Program-made: the position numbers and the translations under genes
Notes under the pieces: generated by a model
The model's database searches: none
What the model was told of the DNA's origin: nothing
The model's input: the letters and a program-made list of their open reading frames with translations, nothing else
In this document: one piece after another, positions 1 through 7,293 of the stretch
Layout: each line of letters opens with the position of its first letter
How positions within the stretch are numbered: the first letter of the stretch is position 1
NCBI GenBank assembly: GCA_028282025.1
Contig: JANQIT010000155.1
Span: 1-43,838 of the forward strand
Length of the DNA: 43,838 bases
Direction of reading: 5' to 3'
Source: Hwanghaeella sp.
Lineage (GTDB): Bacteria; Pseudomonadota; Alphaproteobacteria; UBA8366; Aestuariispiraceae

Positions 1-168
1 GTCCCAACCGGGCGCGCTGTCGTTGCGGATGACGAAGCTGTCCTTCGGCGCCGCTTCCTGGAAGGTTGCCGTCAGGTGGGGGCCGCAACTGGCGCCGGGC
101 GTATGCGCCGCCGCTGACGCCGACAGGCCGGCGCAGGCTGCAAGGATTAAGAAGGGCTTTACCCGCAT
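1..168 (-). CDS. Secreted protein, 5' fragment (possibly aggregation-factor-core-like)
   Basis: The first 56 codons of a gene that runs off the left edge. The start is fixed by an AAAGGAGA ribosome site a few bases before ATG at 168. Residues 1-21 form a signal peptide (basic MRVKPF, hydrophobic core, ASAAA cleavage region), so the product is exported. The mature part begins HTPGASCGPHLTATF and contains E-x-APKDSFVIRN. The APKD-F-I-N pattern resembles short secreted proteins of alphaproteobacteria annotated as aggregation factor core, but this is recalled from memory and the fragment is too short to prove it. It is divergent from the membrane protein that follows. Confidence 0.6.
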   Translation of the reverse strand, partial: MRVKPFLILAACAGLSASAAAHTPGASCGPHLTATFQEAAPKDSFVIRNDSAPGWD

Positions 169-295
169 CGCCGATCTCCTTTGCAAGGCATTACGGCACG
201 CCCGGAGAGTCGGATCTGACATGCTGTTGACTTTGCCGGGAGGGGAGGCGTCACCCAGCTTTCCCGATATTCGCGATGCTTGACCTTCGCTTGTG

Positions 296-1480
296 ATGCC
301 GGCGCGGTTCAGGTTGAGTCCCGGGACGGACTTTGTGACGAACAGCGGTGTATTGGGGGTTGTTTTGCCAAGCTTGGAAGAGGCGCTGAACGATGCCGTG
401 TCCGAGCGGATCATCGAACCGGCGCAGGCAACCAGATTGGCGGAATTTCTGCCAATGCGGGGTGTTACCCACCGATTGGATCTTGGGGGAACGGACGCCG
501 GCCGGGAGTCCCTTCCGCCGTCGGATCCTGGCGGTACGGCGGCCAGGCCGGAGGATTCCGAAATGCCCCGGTTTGTGCGCGGGTTCCACGATATCCTGAT
601 TACCATCGGTGTGGCCGCCGCGTGCATTGGCCTGGCCTATACGATGGGTCCCTTGGCGGTGATGGTCGCCGCTTGGGCGTTGGCCGAACTTCTGGTTCGG
701 CGTCAGAGACTGGCGCTTCCTGCCTTCGCCCTCACGTTGGTCTGGGGGGGCGCCGCGACCGTCGCTTTCAGCGAACATGCGCCGTTGCTCCTGCCGGAGG
801 TATTTTCGGGGCGGTTAGAAGTCGGGATCGTGACAGCTCTGGTGCTGGCCCTGGTCCTGTTTTATGGGCGTTTTCGCGTGCCGTTCGCCCTGGCGGCGAC
901 AATTCTCGCGGTCGGCGTCCTGTCATTGGAGTTCTTGGTAACGGTGTTTTTTTCCGGCGATACTCTGGAGCTTATGGTGCGGGGTCGCCTCCCGTCTTTC
1001 TCCATCTTGACGTTTTTTCATGCTGCGGCGCTTTTCGCAGTCGCGCTTTGGTTCGATTGGCGCGACTTGGAACGCCGGACCCGGCGGTCGGATGTCGCCT
1101 TCTGGCTGCACCTCGCCGCGGCGCCGGCGCTGCTCTATACGGCGGCCTTCCTGATCATGACGTTGTTCGGTTCACAGATCGCCCAGTCCAACTTCTGGGA
1201 GTCCTTGACCGTCGCCGTTCTGCCGGTTGTCATTATCCTGATGTTTATCGGGGTCTTGATCGACCGCCGGGCCTTCGTGACGGCGGGCCTCGTTTCCCTG
1301 GGAAGCGCTGTCGGGTATTTTTTGGGAGATGTGGACTTCACCGCGAGCAGTACGTTCGGTTTCGCGCTGCTTGTCGTCGGGGTGGTCGTGCTTCTGCTGG
1401 GCGTGAATTGGCAGGGATTGCGGCGGGTTGTTCTGCGGCTTCTTCCCAGGGCCTGGCGCACCGCCTTCCGGCCCGCCTAG
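296..1480 (+). CDS. Polytopic membrane protein of unknown function
   Basis: About 394 residues. The N-terminal ~95 residues are soluble and include LEEALNDAVSERIIEPAQA, a short helical stretch like the cytoplasmic lead of DUF2157-type membrane proteins. About nine to ten hydrophobic segments follow from residue ~100 to the end (for example near 105-125, 180-200, 205-225, 250-265, 290-305, 315-335 and 365-385), so it is an inner-membrane protein. The start is uncertain: GTG-ATG at 293-298 has no clear ribosome site, and a TTG at 365 with a G-rich stretch upstream is an alternative. No catalytic motif was recognised. A long overlapping frame in the same region is treated as a GC-rich shadow because only this frame has periodic membrane segments. 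Confidence 0.7.
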   Translation: MPARFRLSPGTDFVTNSGVLGVVLPSLEEALNDAVSERIIEPAQATRLAEFLPMRGVTHRLDLGGTDAGRESLPPSDPGGTAARPEDSEMPRFVRGFHDILITIGVAAACIGLAYTMGPLAVMVAAWALAELLVRRQRLALPAFALTLVWGGAATVAFSEHAPLLLPEVFSGRLEVGIVTALVLALVLFYGRFRVPFALAATILAVGVLSLEFLVTVFFSGDTLELMVRGRLPSFSILTFFHAAALFAVALWFDWRDLERRTRRSDVAFWLHLAAAPALLYTAAFLIMTLFGSQIAQSNFWESLTVAVLPVVIILMFIGVLIDRRAFVTAGLVSLGSAVGYFLGDVDFTASSTFGFALLVVGVVVLLLGVNWQGLRRVVLRLLPRAWRTAFRPA

Positions 1481-1522
1481 GGCTAATTACTTGCGGCGTC
1501 CCGCATGGACCGGGAGAGGGTT

Positions 1523-2434
1523 ATGACCTTTGGACTGTTCAAATCGCCCATGGCCGAAACGCCGGGCGCGGCGAAGGCCGTGGCGCTTGGACTGCCCTTC
1601 GACATGGGGACCAGCGCCGAGCGGCCGGGCGCGCGGCAAGGGCCGCGGTCGATACGCGCCCAAAGCCGTCTGATCGACCGATATCTGCCGCCCTTTTCTG
1701 CGGTCGATGCGGCCGACCAGCTGGGGCTTGTCGATCTGGGGGACGCGGACGTGACTGCCGGGCGACCCGACACGGCCTTTTCCGCCGTGCAGGCGGCGGC
1801 GGAGGCTGCGACGGGCCAGGGCGCGCGGCTGTTGTCGATGGGGGGAGACGGATCCGTCACCCTGCCGCAACTGCGGGCTTTGGCGTCGCGCCACGACGAT
1901 CTGTGCGTTTTGCATATGGACGCCCATACGGACGCCTTTCCGCTGCCGACTCCCGGGGCGCACACGACAGCGACGACCTTCACCCACGCCGCGGCGGAAG
2001 GGCTTGTCGATGTCGGGCGCTCGTTTCACGTTGGGGCGCGGGGGCCGGCCTCCACGCCCCTGGCGATAAGCCACGCGCGGGACCTGGGCTACCGGGTGAT
2101 CGACGATGATGAGATGCGCGCGCTGGGCTGGGCGGCGTTGGGCGCGCAGTTGCATGACGCGCTCCGGAGCCGGCCGGTCTATCTGTGCTGGGATATGGAT
2201 GTGTTCGATGCGTCGGCGGCCCCCGGCGTGTGCGACCCGACCTGGGGCGGTCTAACCGCGCGGGAAGGTCTGAAATTTCTGGAGGGGCTAGCGGGCCTCG
2301 ACATCGTGGCGGTCGACGTCAATACAGTTGTCCCGCCCTTCGACCCGGGCGGCATGACCGCGCATCTCGCCGCGACGGTCCTGCTGCACGGTCTGCATCT
2401 GATGGTCAAGGCGGAGCAGGCGTCCGGCCGCTGA
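1523..2434 (+). CDS. Arginase/agmatinase-family ureohydrolase with altered metal site
   Basis: Member of the ureohydrolase superfamily (arginase, agmatinase, guanidinobutyrase), which hydrolyses guanidino or amidino groups to urea using two Mn2+ ions. The ATG at 1523 is chosen because GGGAGAGGG lies just upstream; an in-frame ATG at 1505 has no ribosome site. The two aspartate metal motifs are intact: MDAHTDAF, and CWDMDVFDAS near the C-terminal third. The first motif, normally GGDHS, reads GGDGSVTLPQ, so the histidine that ligates the first manganese in arginase is a glycine. Length (about 303 residues) is normal. Substrate cannot be told. It may have low or altered activity, or be a divergent branch that lives without that ligand. 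Confidence 0.85.
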   Translation: MTFGLFKSPMAETPGAAKAVALGLPFDMGTSAERPGARQGPRSIRAQSRLIDRYLPPFSAVDAADQLGLVDLGDADVTAGRPDTAFSAVQAAAEAATGQGARLLSMGGDGSVTLPQLRALASRHDDLCVLHMDAHTDAFPLPTPGAHTTATTFTHAAAEGLVDVGRSFHVGARGPASTPLAISHARDLGYRVIDDDEMRALGWAALGAQLHDALRSRPVYLCWDMDVFDASAAPGVCDPTWGGLTAREGLKFLEGLAGLDIVAVDVNTVVPPFDPGGMTAHLAATVLLHGLHLMVKAEQASGR

Positions 2435-2521
2435 GGCTGACGGCGGCAGGCCGCTTTCACGCAACAGAAACAGCGTGTCGGGCCGCAATCGCGCCGCGCC
2501 CCCAGGAACAGATGCCGACGA

Positions 2522-2959
2522 TCAGCCGTGGCCGGAAATATAGTCCCGCATGGCCTCGGTTTCATGCTCAAGCTCGCTGATGCGGCTCTTCACCACGTCG
2601 CCGATAGAGACGACCCCGAGCAGGGCGTCCCCTTCGTCGGTGGCGGGCATGTGCCGGAACCGGCCCTCGGTCATGCGTTTCATCAGCATTTCGGCGGTGT
2701 CGTTGGGGGAGCAGGTCTGAACCTTGGCCGTCATCAGACTGTCGACCTTATGGTCCATCACCGCCGTTCCGTGCGCCGCCAGCCCGCGGACGATATCGCG
2801 TTCGGAGAGAATGCCGGCGAGGGCGCCCCCGCCGTCTCGGACGATCACCGCCCCGATCCCCTTGCTACCCAATAAAGCGACCGCCTCGCCGATTGTCTGA
2901 TCGGGGCCGATGGAAATGATATCGGAACCCTTGTTCTTCAGCATCGTGGCGACAGTCAT
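2522..2959 (-). CDS. CBS-domain protein (tandem CBS pair)
   Basis: A 145-residue cytoplasmic protein made only of two CBS domains, the first at about residues 8-60 (LSERDIVRGLA) and the second at about 75-130 (HMPATDEGDALLGVVSIGDVVK). Such stand-alone pairs bind adenine nucleotides or related ligands and act as energy or redox sensors for partner proteins; the partner is not evident here. A strong AGGAGG site precedes ATG at 2959. The gene is convergent with the ureohydrolase, with 87 bases between stops. Confidence 0.92.
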   Translation of the reverse strand: MTVATMLKNKGSDIISIGPDQTIGEAVALLGSKGIGAVIVRDGGGALAGILSERDIVRGLAAHGTAVMDHKVDSLMTAKVQTCSPNDTAEMLMKRMTEGRFRHMPATDEGDALLGVVSIGDVVKSRISELEHETEAMRDYISGHG

Positions 2960-3125
2960 CGGTCAACCTCCTGTTGCGGCGTCCGGCCATGCAGGCTCGG
3001 CGCGACTCCGTCAGCGATCCGACCATCGTGCGTCCGCGCGCACCCACGGACGGACCCATACACGGGTAAGTATGACGCGGAACGGGTCCGCCTGTAAATG
3101 CGGCTTTACGGATTAACGCAACGGG

Positions 3126-3677
3126 TCAGAAAGAGGAGCCGGGCGTCTTGAGGAAGGCGATCTCCTCTTCCGTCGATATCCGCCCCAGACAGGCGTTGCG
3201 GTGGGGGAACCGGCCGAAGCGCTGAATGATGTCCCGGTGCGCGATGGCGTATTTCAGGGGTTCCGCCTCTCCGTGCCGTACGAAATGCGCGATGCCTTCC
3301 TCCTGGTCCGCCAGCCGTTCGCTGTGTTCGAAGGGGATATAGAAGAAGATCCGCCGTTCGTGCGGCTGCGCCAGATCGAAACCCGCCGAAATCGCCGCGC
3401 GCGCGGCGGCCAGCGCCTTTTCGTCCTGCGCGAAGGCGAGGGCGTTGTCGCGGTAGAGGTTTCTGGAAAACTGGTCGAGCAGCAGGACCAGCGCCAACGC
3501 CCCGTCGGCCGTGGCGGCCCAGCTGTCGCAGGCGCCCTTGCACGCGCTGTCGTGCAAAGCGCCGAAACGGTCCTTCAGCGCCGCGTCGAAGGCCTCATCC
3601 TTCTTGAACCAGTCTTCCGGCGAACATTCCTCGTACCAGAAGGTCAGGATATCGGCGATGCCGGTTTTGTCGGCCAT
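3126..3677 (-). CDS. DUF924 family protein
   Basis: 183 residues, the usual size for DUF924, a soluble all-helical family related to TPR folds, with no established biochemical role. Visible hallmarks are FWYEECSPEDWFKKDEAFD near the start, LLLDQFSRNLYRD in the middle and IFFYIPFEHSE, HFVRHGEAEP and RFGRFPHRN toward the end. The start ATG at 3677 follows GGAGCCCACC. It stands alone, facing away from the tRNA-Pro gene. Confidence 0.9.
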   Translation of the reverse strand: MADKTGIADILTFWYEECSPEDWFKKDEAFDAALKDRFGALHDSACKGACDSWAATADGALALVLLLDQFSRNLYRDNALAFAQDEKALAAARAAISAGFDLAQPHERRIFFYIPFEHSERLADQEEGIAHFVRHGEAEPLKYAIAHRDIIQRFGRFPHRNACLGRISTEEEIAFLKTPGSSF

Positions 3678-3772
3678 GGTGGGCTCCGGTGCTGCTGGAC
3701 GGTAGGATTAAGCATGTAACGGGGCGGGTGTTCAAACCTTCGGAAAAAACCCGATTTTCATCGGCGCAATGC

Positions 3773-3801
3773 TTGCGCCGCGCCAGCGGCGGCGGTATAT
3801 A
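3773..3801 (+). promoter_or_regulatory. Promoter of tRNA-Pro
   Basis: TTGCGC at 3773-3778 and TATATA at 3796-3801 are separated by exactly 17 bases and lie about 40 bases before the tRNA 5' end, as expected for a sigma-70-type tRNA promoter. This was read by eye. Confidence 0.6.
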
Positions 3802-3840
3802 GCCGACCGCGCCGCGACCCGGTCGGCGTCATACCAATGT

Positions 3841-3917
3841 CGGAGTGTAGCTCAGCCTGGTAGAGCACTGTCTTCGGGAGGCAGGGGCCGCAAGTTCGAA
3901 TCTTGCCACTCCGACCA
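3841..3917 (+). tRNA. tRNA-Pro (anticodon CGG)
   Basis: A full cloverleaf can be drawn: acceptor CGGAGTG pairs with CACTCCG, the D arm holds GCTC/GAGC, the anticodon stem is CTGTC/GGCAG around loop TTCGGGA (anticodon CGG), and the T arm is GCAAG-TTCGAAT-CTTGC. CCA is encoded at 3915-3917, giving 77 bases in total. The 3' end is a classic integration target, and a broken integrase follows at once. Confidence 0.95.
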
Positions 3918-4015
3918 TTCACCTTATTGATTTTATTGATGTTTCCGAAAGCCGCTTTGCCGGCTTGATCTGGAATGCGTTATGCGTTGCCAGATATTGC
4001 CAAGGTCTCGTTGGC

Positions 4016-4498
4016 TTAAGGGCACTGCTCTAAAGGCAGTGACAGGACAGCGTTTCGATTCGCTTCTTCACGGGCCCGGACGTAGTACCGTTTCGTCACC
4101 GCCGGTCCCTTGGCGTGGCCAAGAAGGTCTTGCAAGACGCTCTCCGTAACACCCCGTTCGGTCTGTCTGGTGGCGTGCGCCTTACGCAGGGACTGGACGG
4201 TTACATGCACGGTTATTCCGTTGGGGACGATTCTGGCCTTCCTGACCGCAGCCATCCACCGTTTCTTGAAGTTCCTGATCGGTTGACCGGGCTTCGCCTT
4301 TCCGTGAGAAAATGGATCAAGGGTTTCAGATGGACGGTTTCGAAGTGAATGCCCTCTTGAGACGCTGTCCACCGAACTTCGCAAAGCGCAAGCCGTCATA
4401 AATGCGGGGAAGTAGTAAAAACATGACCGCCGGCCACATTTGTCCCTCGGAAACGTCGCGCCGTGGGAATACGCATCGAAGTGGAAGTTGGAAAACAA
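4016..4498 (-). pseudogene. Tyrosine recombinase (phage/island integrase) remnant
   Basis: Only the C-terminal part of an integrase survives. From about residue 57 the reading frame shows the catalytic-domain pattern: FKKRWMAAVRKARI, then TVQSLRKAHATRQTERG (the position of the box II arginine), LLGHAKG (histidine) and KRYYVRA (tyrosine nucleophile). The first ~55 residues look unrelated, and the whole core-binding domain is missing, so it is inactive. It sits about 100 bases downstream of tRNA-Pro in convergent orientation, the expected place for an island integrase. No second copy of the tRNA 3' end was found by eye, so the far border of the element is not defined. Confidence 0.75.
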
Positions 4499-4586
4499 GG
4501 CCGCATGAGGCCAAAATCAACCAAACGTCTCCACGCTAAACTGGAGGGAACCTGGGTCTCAGGTCAGCTTCACGTCATCTCCGACC

Positions 4587-5150
4587 TCATGCGGATTCGA
4601 TTGAACTGCAGATGACGCTTTTAAGCGTCCGGAGAACGCGTTGAAGCTCTTCACGGTCTTCCGTGTAGTCTTTCGCGCCTTTGGCCGCGCAGAAAATGAA
4701 GTCGGCAAGGTCTTCGTTGGTAGGGTAGGCGGCGTTATCGGGACGCGGCTTTTGCGGCAGAAGGTTCGCTAACATGGATACATATTCACTCTTGCTGGCC
4801 ACAATCTCTTCGCGGGCGATCTTATTGATGCCCTCGAATATCTCTTGAGCGTGCGGGGAAGTGCTTATCAGATCGTACGGCCTGAGGATCATGTGGTCGA
4901 AGACGACATCGAGTTTGTCGGCCAAACAATCCAGTCTGTCGCATTGCTGGCGCGCGGCGTCGATTGCCTGTTGATGAAAGTCACGGGTTAAGGCTCGAAG
5001 AATTTCCTCCTTGTTGGAAAACGCATTGTACAGCGTCTGCCGAGAGACACCGGCTTCGCGCGCAATGTCATTCATTGTGGTGCGCTTCACGCTGTAACGC
5101 AGAAACGCCCCTTCAGCGGATTTAAGAATTTTCTCGTTTCGATCTTTCAT
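4587..5150 (-). CDS. TetR/AcrR-family repressor
   Basis: 187 residues. The N-terminal helix-turn-helix is clear (TTMNDIAREAGVSRQTLYNAF, read in two parts, about residues 25-45), followed by SNKEEILRAL, as in TetR proteins. The C-terminal ligand domain is variable and gives no ligand. The ATG at 5150 is preferred over an upstream TTG at 5168. It is divergent from the SDR gene across ~90 bases holding TTGTCA-type inverted repeats, so it most likely represses itself and the SDR-RND-channel-GltS block. The possible promoter for this gene leaves almost no leader, so the mRNA may be leaderless. Confidence 0.9.
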   Translation of the reverse strand: MKDRNEKILKSAEGAFLRYSVKRTTMNDIAREAGVSRQTLYNAFSNKEEILRALTRDFHQQAIDAARQQCDRLDCLADKLDVVFDHMILRPYDLISTSPHAQEIFEGINKIAREEIVASKSEYVSMLANLLPQKPRPDNAAYPTNEDLADFIFCAAKGAKDYTEDREELQRVLRTLKSVICSSIESA

Positions 5151-5153
5151 GAT

Positions 5154-5215
5154 TTGACAATTAGACAATCAGATACTATTTGTCAAGTCACGATGACAAA
5201 TGGTCATTATTTGTC
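5154..5215. promoter_or_regulatory. Divergent promoters and TetR operator
   Basis: A perfect inverted repeat, ATTTGTCA (5178-5185) and TGACAAAT (5194-5201), is separated by 8 bases. Further TTGTC/GACAA half-sites lie at 5154-5170 and 5208-5213. On the plus strand TTGACA (5154-5159) is followed after 17 bases by TATTTG. On the minus strand TTGACA (5186-5181) precedes TCTAAT (5165-5160). The two promoters face and overlap each other across the operator, so one bound TetR dimer could shut both. Confidence 0.6.
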
Positions 5216-5242
5216 CATATGTCTTATCTGCAGGAGATAACG

Positions 5243-6028
5243 ATGAAAAACGTGGCGTTGATTACAGGTGCTTCGAGCGGGATCGGCAAAGAACTCGCCA
5301 CAATTCACGCCGAGAACGGCAACGACATTGTCGCTGTTGCGAGCAATTTAAGTCGGCTTCAAGACCTGAGAGATGAGTTGGATGCTGAGTATGGCGTTAA
5401 CGTCATAATCATTGCTCAAGATCTCACCGAAGAAGGCGCGGCGAAAGCGGTATTCGGAGCCGTACAGGAAGCAGGCATCGAGATAGAGTATCTTATGAAC
5501 AATGCGGGCTTTGGTGGGCATGGGAAGTTCCACGAGCGGGATTGGGAGCAAGATGCCAGGATGATCCAATTGAATGTCGTGGTTCTGACTGAGTTGACGC
5601 GGTTGTTCTTGCCGATCTTCGTTGAGCGTAAGCACGGGCGTATCCTGAATACTTCATCCACGGCCAGCCTGGTGCCAGGCCCGCTACAAGCGGTTTACTA
5701 TGCGACGAAGGCTTACGTTACTTCGTTCAGTAACGCCCTGGCTGGTGAACTTCACGACAGTCCCGTAACCGTGACCAATCTTATGCCGGGCGCGACGAAT
5801 ACCGGATTTGTGACGTCATCCGGGCTGGAGGGTACGGATATGTTCTCCGATCTTGGATCTCCTGTCCGTGTTGCGAAGGCCGGGTATGATGCAATGATGC
5901 GCGGGGAAATCGATGTTGTCTCCGGGCTAAGGCTTTCCCATCGCATCACTTTGTCGCTAGTGCCATTTCTGCCTAAGCGTTTGGTGTTAAGCCAAGTTCG
6001 CGAAGGCCAAGAAGTAAAAGCACGGTAA
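5243..6028 (+). CDS. Short-chain dehydrogenase/reductase
   Basis: 261 residues, a classical NAD(P)-dependent SDR. The cofactor motif TGASSGIGKE lies at about residues 8-17, NNAGFGG near 88, the catalytic serine in NTSSTASLVPG, and the YYATKAY motif supplies Tyr and Lys. It resembles the DltE/COG0300 branch, whose substrates vary. The start at 5243 is set by AGGAGATAACG just upstream. It is first in the TetR-controlled direction, 115 bases before the RND adaptor. A role in modifying the compound that the pump exports is possible but inferred. Confidence 0.92.
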   Translation: MKNVALITGASSGIGKELATIHAENGNDIVAVASNLSRLQDLRDELDAEYGVNVIIIAQDLTEEGAAKAVFGAVQEAGIEIEYLMNNAGFGGHGKFHERDWEQDARMIQLNVVVLTELTRLFLPIFVERKHGRILNTSSTASLVPGPLQAVYYATKAYVTSFSNALAGELHDSPVTVTNLMPGATNTGFVTSSGLEGTDMFSDLGSPVRVAKAGYDAMMRGEIDVVSGLRLSHRITLSLVPFLPKRLVLSQVREGQEVKAR

Positions 6029-6143
6029 GTCGTCAATCTGTTTATCGTGCTTTTCGTGTTGGATGAGGTAATGCTGTTATTATCCGTTTCCAACCGGATG
6101 GAAGCACGCCCCTACGGGCCATGATGGGTACAAGGTGATCTAA

Positions 6144-7253
6144 ATGGGTGATACGCGCGCAGCCAGCATAGGAAAAACCGTATTGGTTTCCCTTGCTGCA
6201 GTCTTTCTTGTCGCATGCGAAGAAGAGGTTGTGGAAAGGGCCGAGGTAATCCGCCCTGTCAAAGCGATCCAAGTGGAAAGTCAGTCCACCTTCCGGGAGC
6301 GCTGGTTTTCCGGCCAAGCCAAGGGAACGCAGGAAATTGACCTGTCGTTCCGTGTTGCCGGCACGCTTGTCGAACGGCCGGTCGATGTGGGCAGCGACGT
6401 CAAGCAAGGGGACATTATCGCACGTCTCGATCCTGCGACGTTCAAGGCCGACGTTGACAGGGCGCAGGCGGATCTGGCGCGGGCTGAGGCGACCCTCATT
6501 AATGCCGACGATCAACTGCGCCGGCAGCAGGTTCTGGTCAGTAAGGGGCATTTGGCGGAAGCCGCCTTGGACCGGCAACTCGCGGCGGAGAGGGAAGCAA
6601 AAGCCGACGTCGTCGCACGGAAAGCAGCGCTTAGACGTACTGAACTCGATTTTGGCTATACCATGCTTGAAGCGCCGTTTTCAGGCGTTGTCGTGCGAAC
6701 CTTCGTTGAAAACTTTCAAGACATTCAGGCCAAGCAGCCCGTTATTCGACTGGTCGATAACTCCAGGATCGAAATGATCGTAGACATCCCGGAAAGCCTC
6801 ATTTCTCAGGCCCACTCGGTAGAAGAGGTTTTGGTGCGATTCGATGCGTTGCCTGGCATCGATGTTACGGCAGAGATTAAGGAAATCGGTGCTGAAGCGT
6901 CGCAAGCAACCCGGACCTACCCGATCACCCTTATTATGGATCAGCCCGACGGAGCGACAATTCTTCCCGGTATGGCGGGCAAGGCAAGCGCCAGTAAAGT
7001 GTCCGGCGAGGATTGGCAGCGCACCCGCATCATCGTGCCCGAAACGGCAGTCCTAACGAAGGGGAATGAGTCCAAAACGTTCGTTTGGGTTTTCGACGAA
7101 AGTACGGGTTCCGTCTCCGAGCGGGAGATTCAAACCGCCGCACTCGCCGACCGCGGTATAGAGGTGACAAGCGGGCTGCAGCCCGGTGAGTACGTGGTAA
7201 CGGCGGGTGTCCACTACCTTGAGGAAGGGCAGAAAGTCCGCCTTCTCAAGTAG
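6144..7253 (+). CDS. RND efflux periplasmic adaptor (membrane fusion protein)
   Basis: 369 residues. The N-terminus is a lipoprotein signal with lipobox FLVAC (Cys at about residue 25), so the mature protein is anchored in the inner membrane facing the periplasm. The order is: biotinyl-lipoyl half (LVERPVDVGSDVKQGDIIARLD, two parts), helical hairpin (about 95-160, many Ala/Glu/Arg), second lipoyl half (LEAPFSGVVVRTFVE), beta-barrel and membrane-proximal domain (VTAGVHYLEEGQKVRLL). It links the pump in the next gene, 40 bases on, to an outer-membrane channel. No outer-membrane factor gene is in the window, so a TolC-like protein from elsewhere is presumably used. Confidence 0.95.
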   Translation: MGDTRAASIGKTVLVSLAAVFLVACEEEVVERAEVIRPVKAIQVESQSTFRERWFSGQAKGTQEIDLSFRVAGTLVERPVDVGSDVKQGDIIARLDPATFKADVDRAQADLARAEATLINADDQLRRQQVLVSKGHLAEAALDRQLAAEREAKADVVARKAALRRTELDFGYTMLEAPFSGVVVRTFVENFQDIQAKQPVIRLVDNSRIEMIVDIPESLISQAHSVEEVLVRFDALPGIDVTAEIKEIGAEASQATRTYPITLIMDQPDGATILPGMAGKASASKVSGEDWQRTRIIVPETAVLTKGNESKTFVWVFDESTGSVSEREIQTAALADRGIEVTSGLQPGEYVVTAGVHYLEEGQKVRLLK

Positions 7254-7293
7254 CTTTTGCCTTCACGATTCTGTCTGTCTGGAGTAATCCCCG

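Noticed and set aside
280-2109. A 609-codon open frame across the membrane protein and ureohydrolase
   Set aside because: It crosses two genes with clear family or membrane features in another frame and its translation is rich in Arg/Gly without any motif; a GC-driven shadow.
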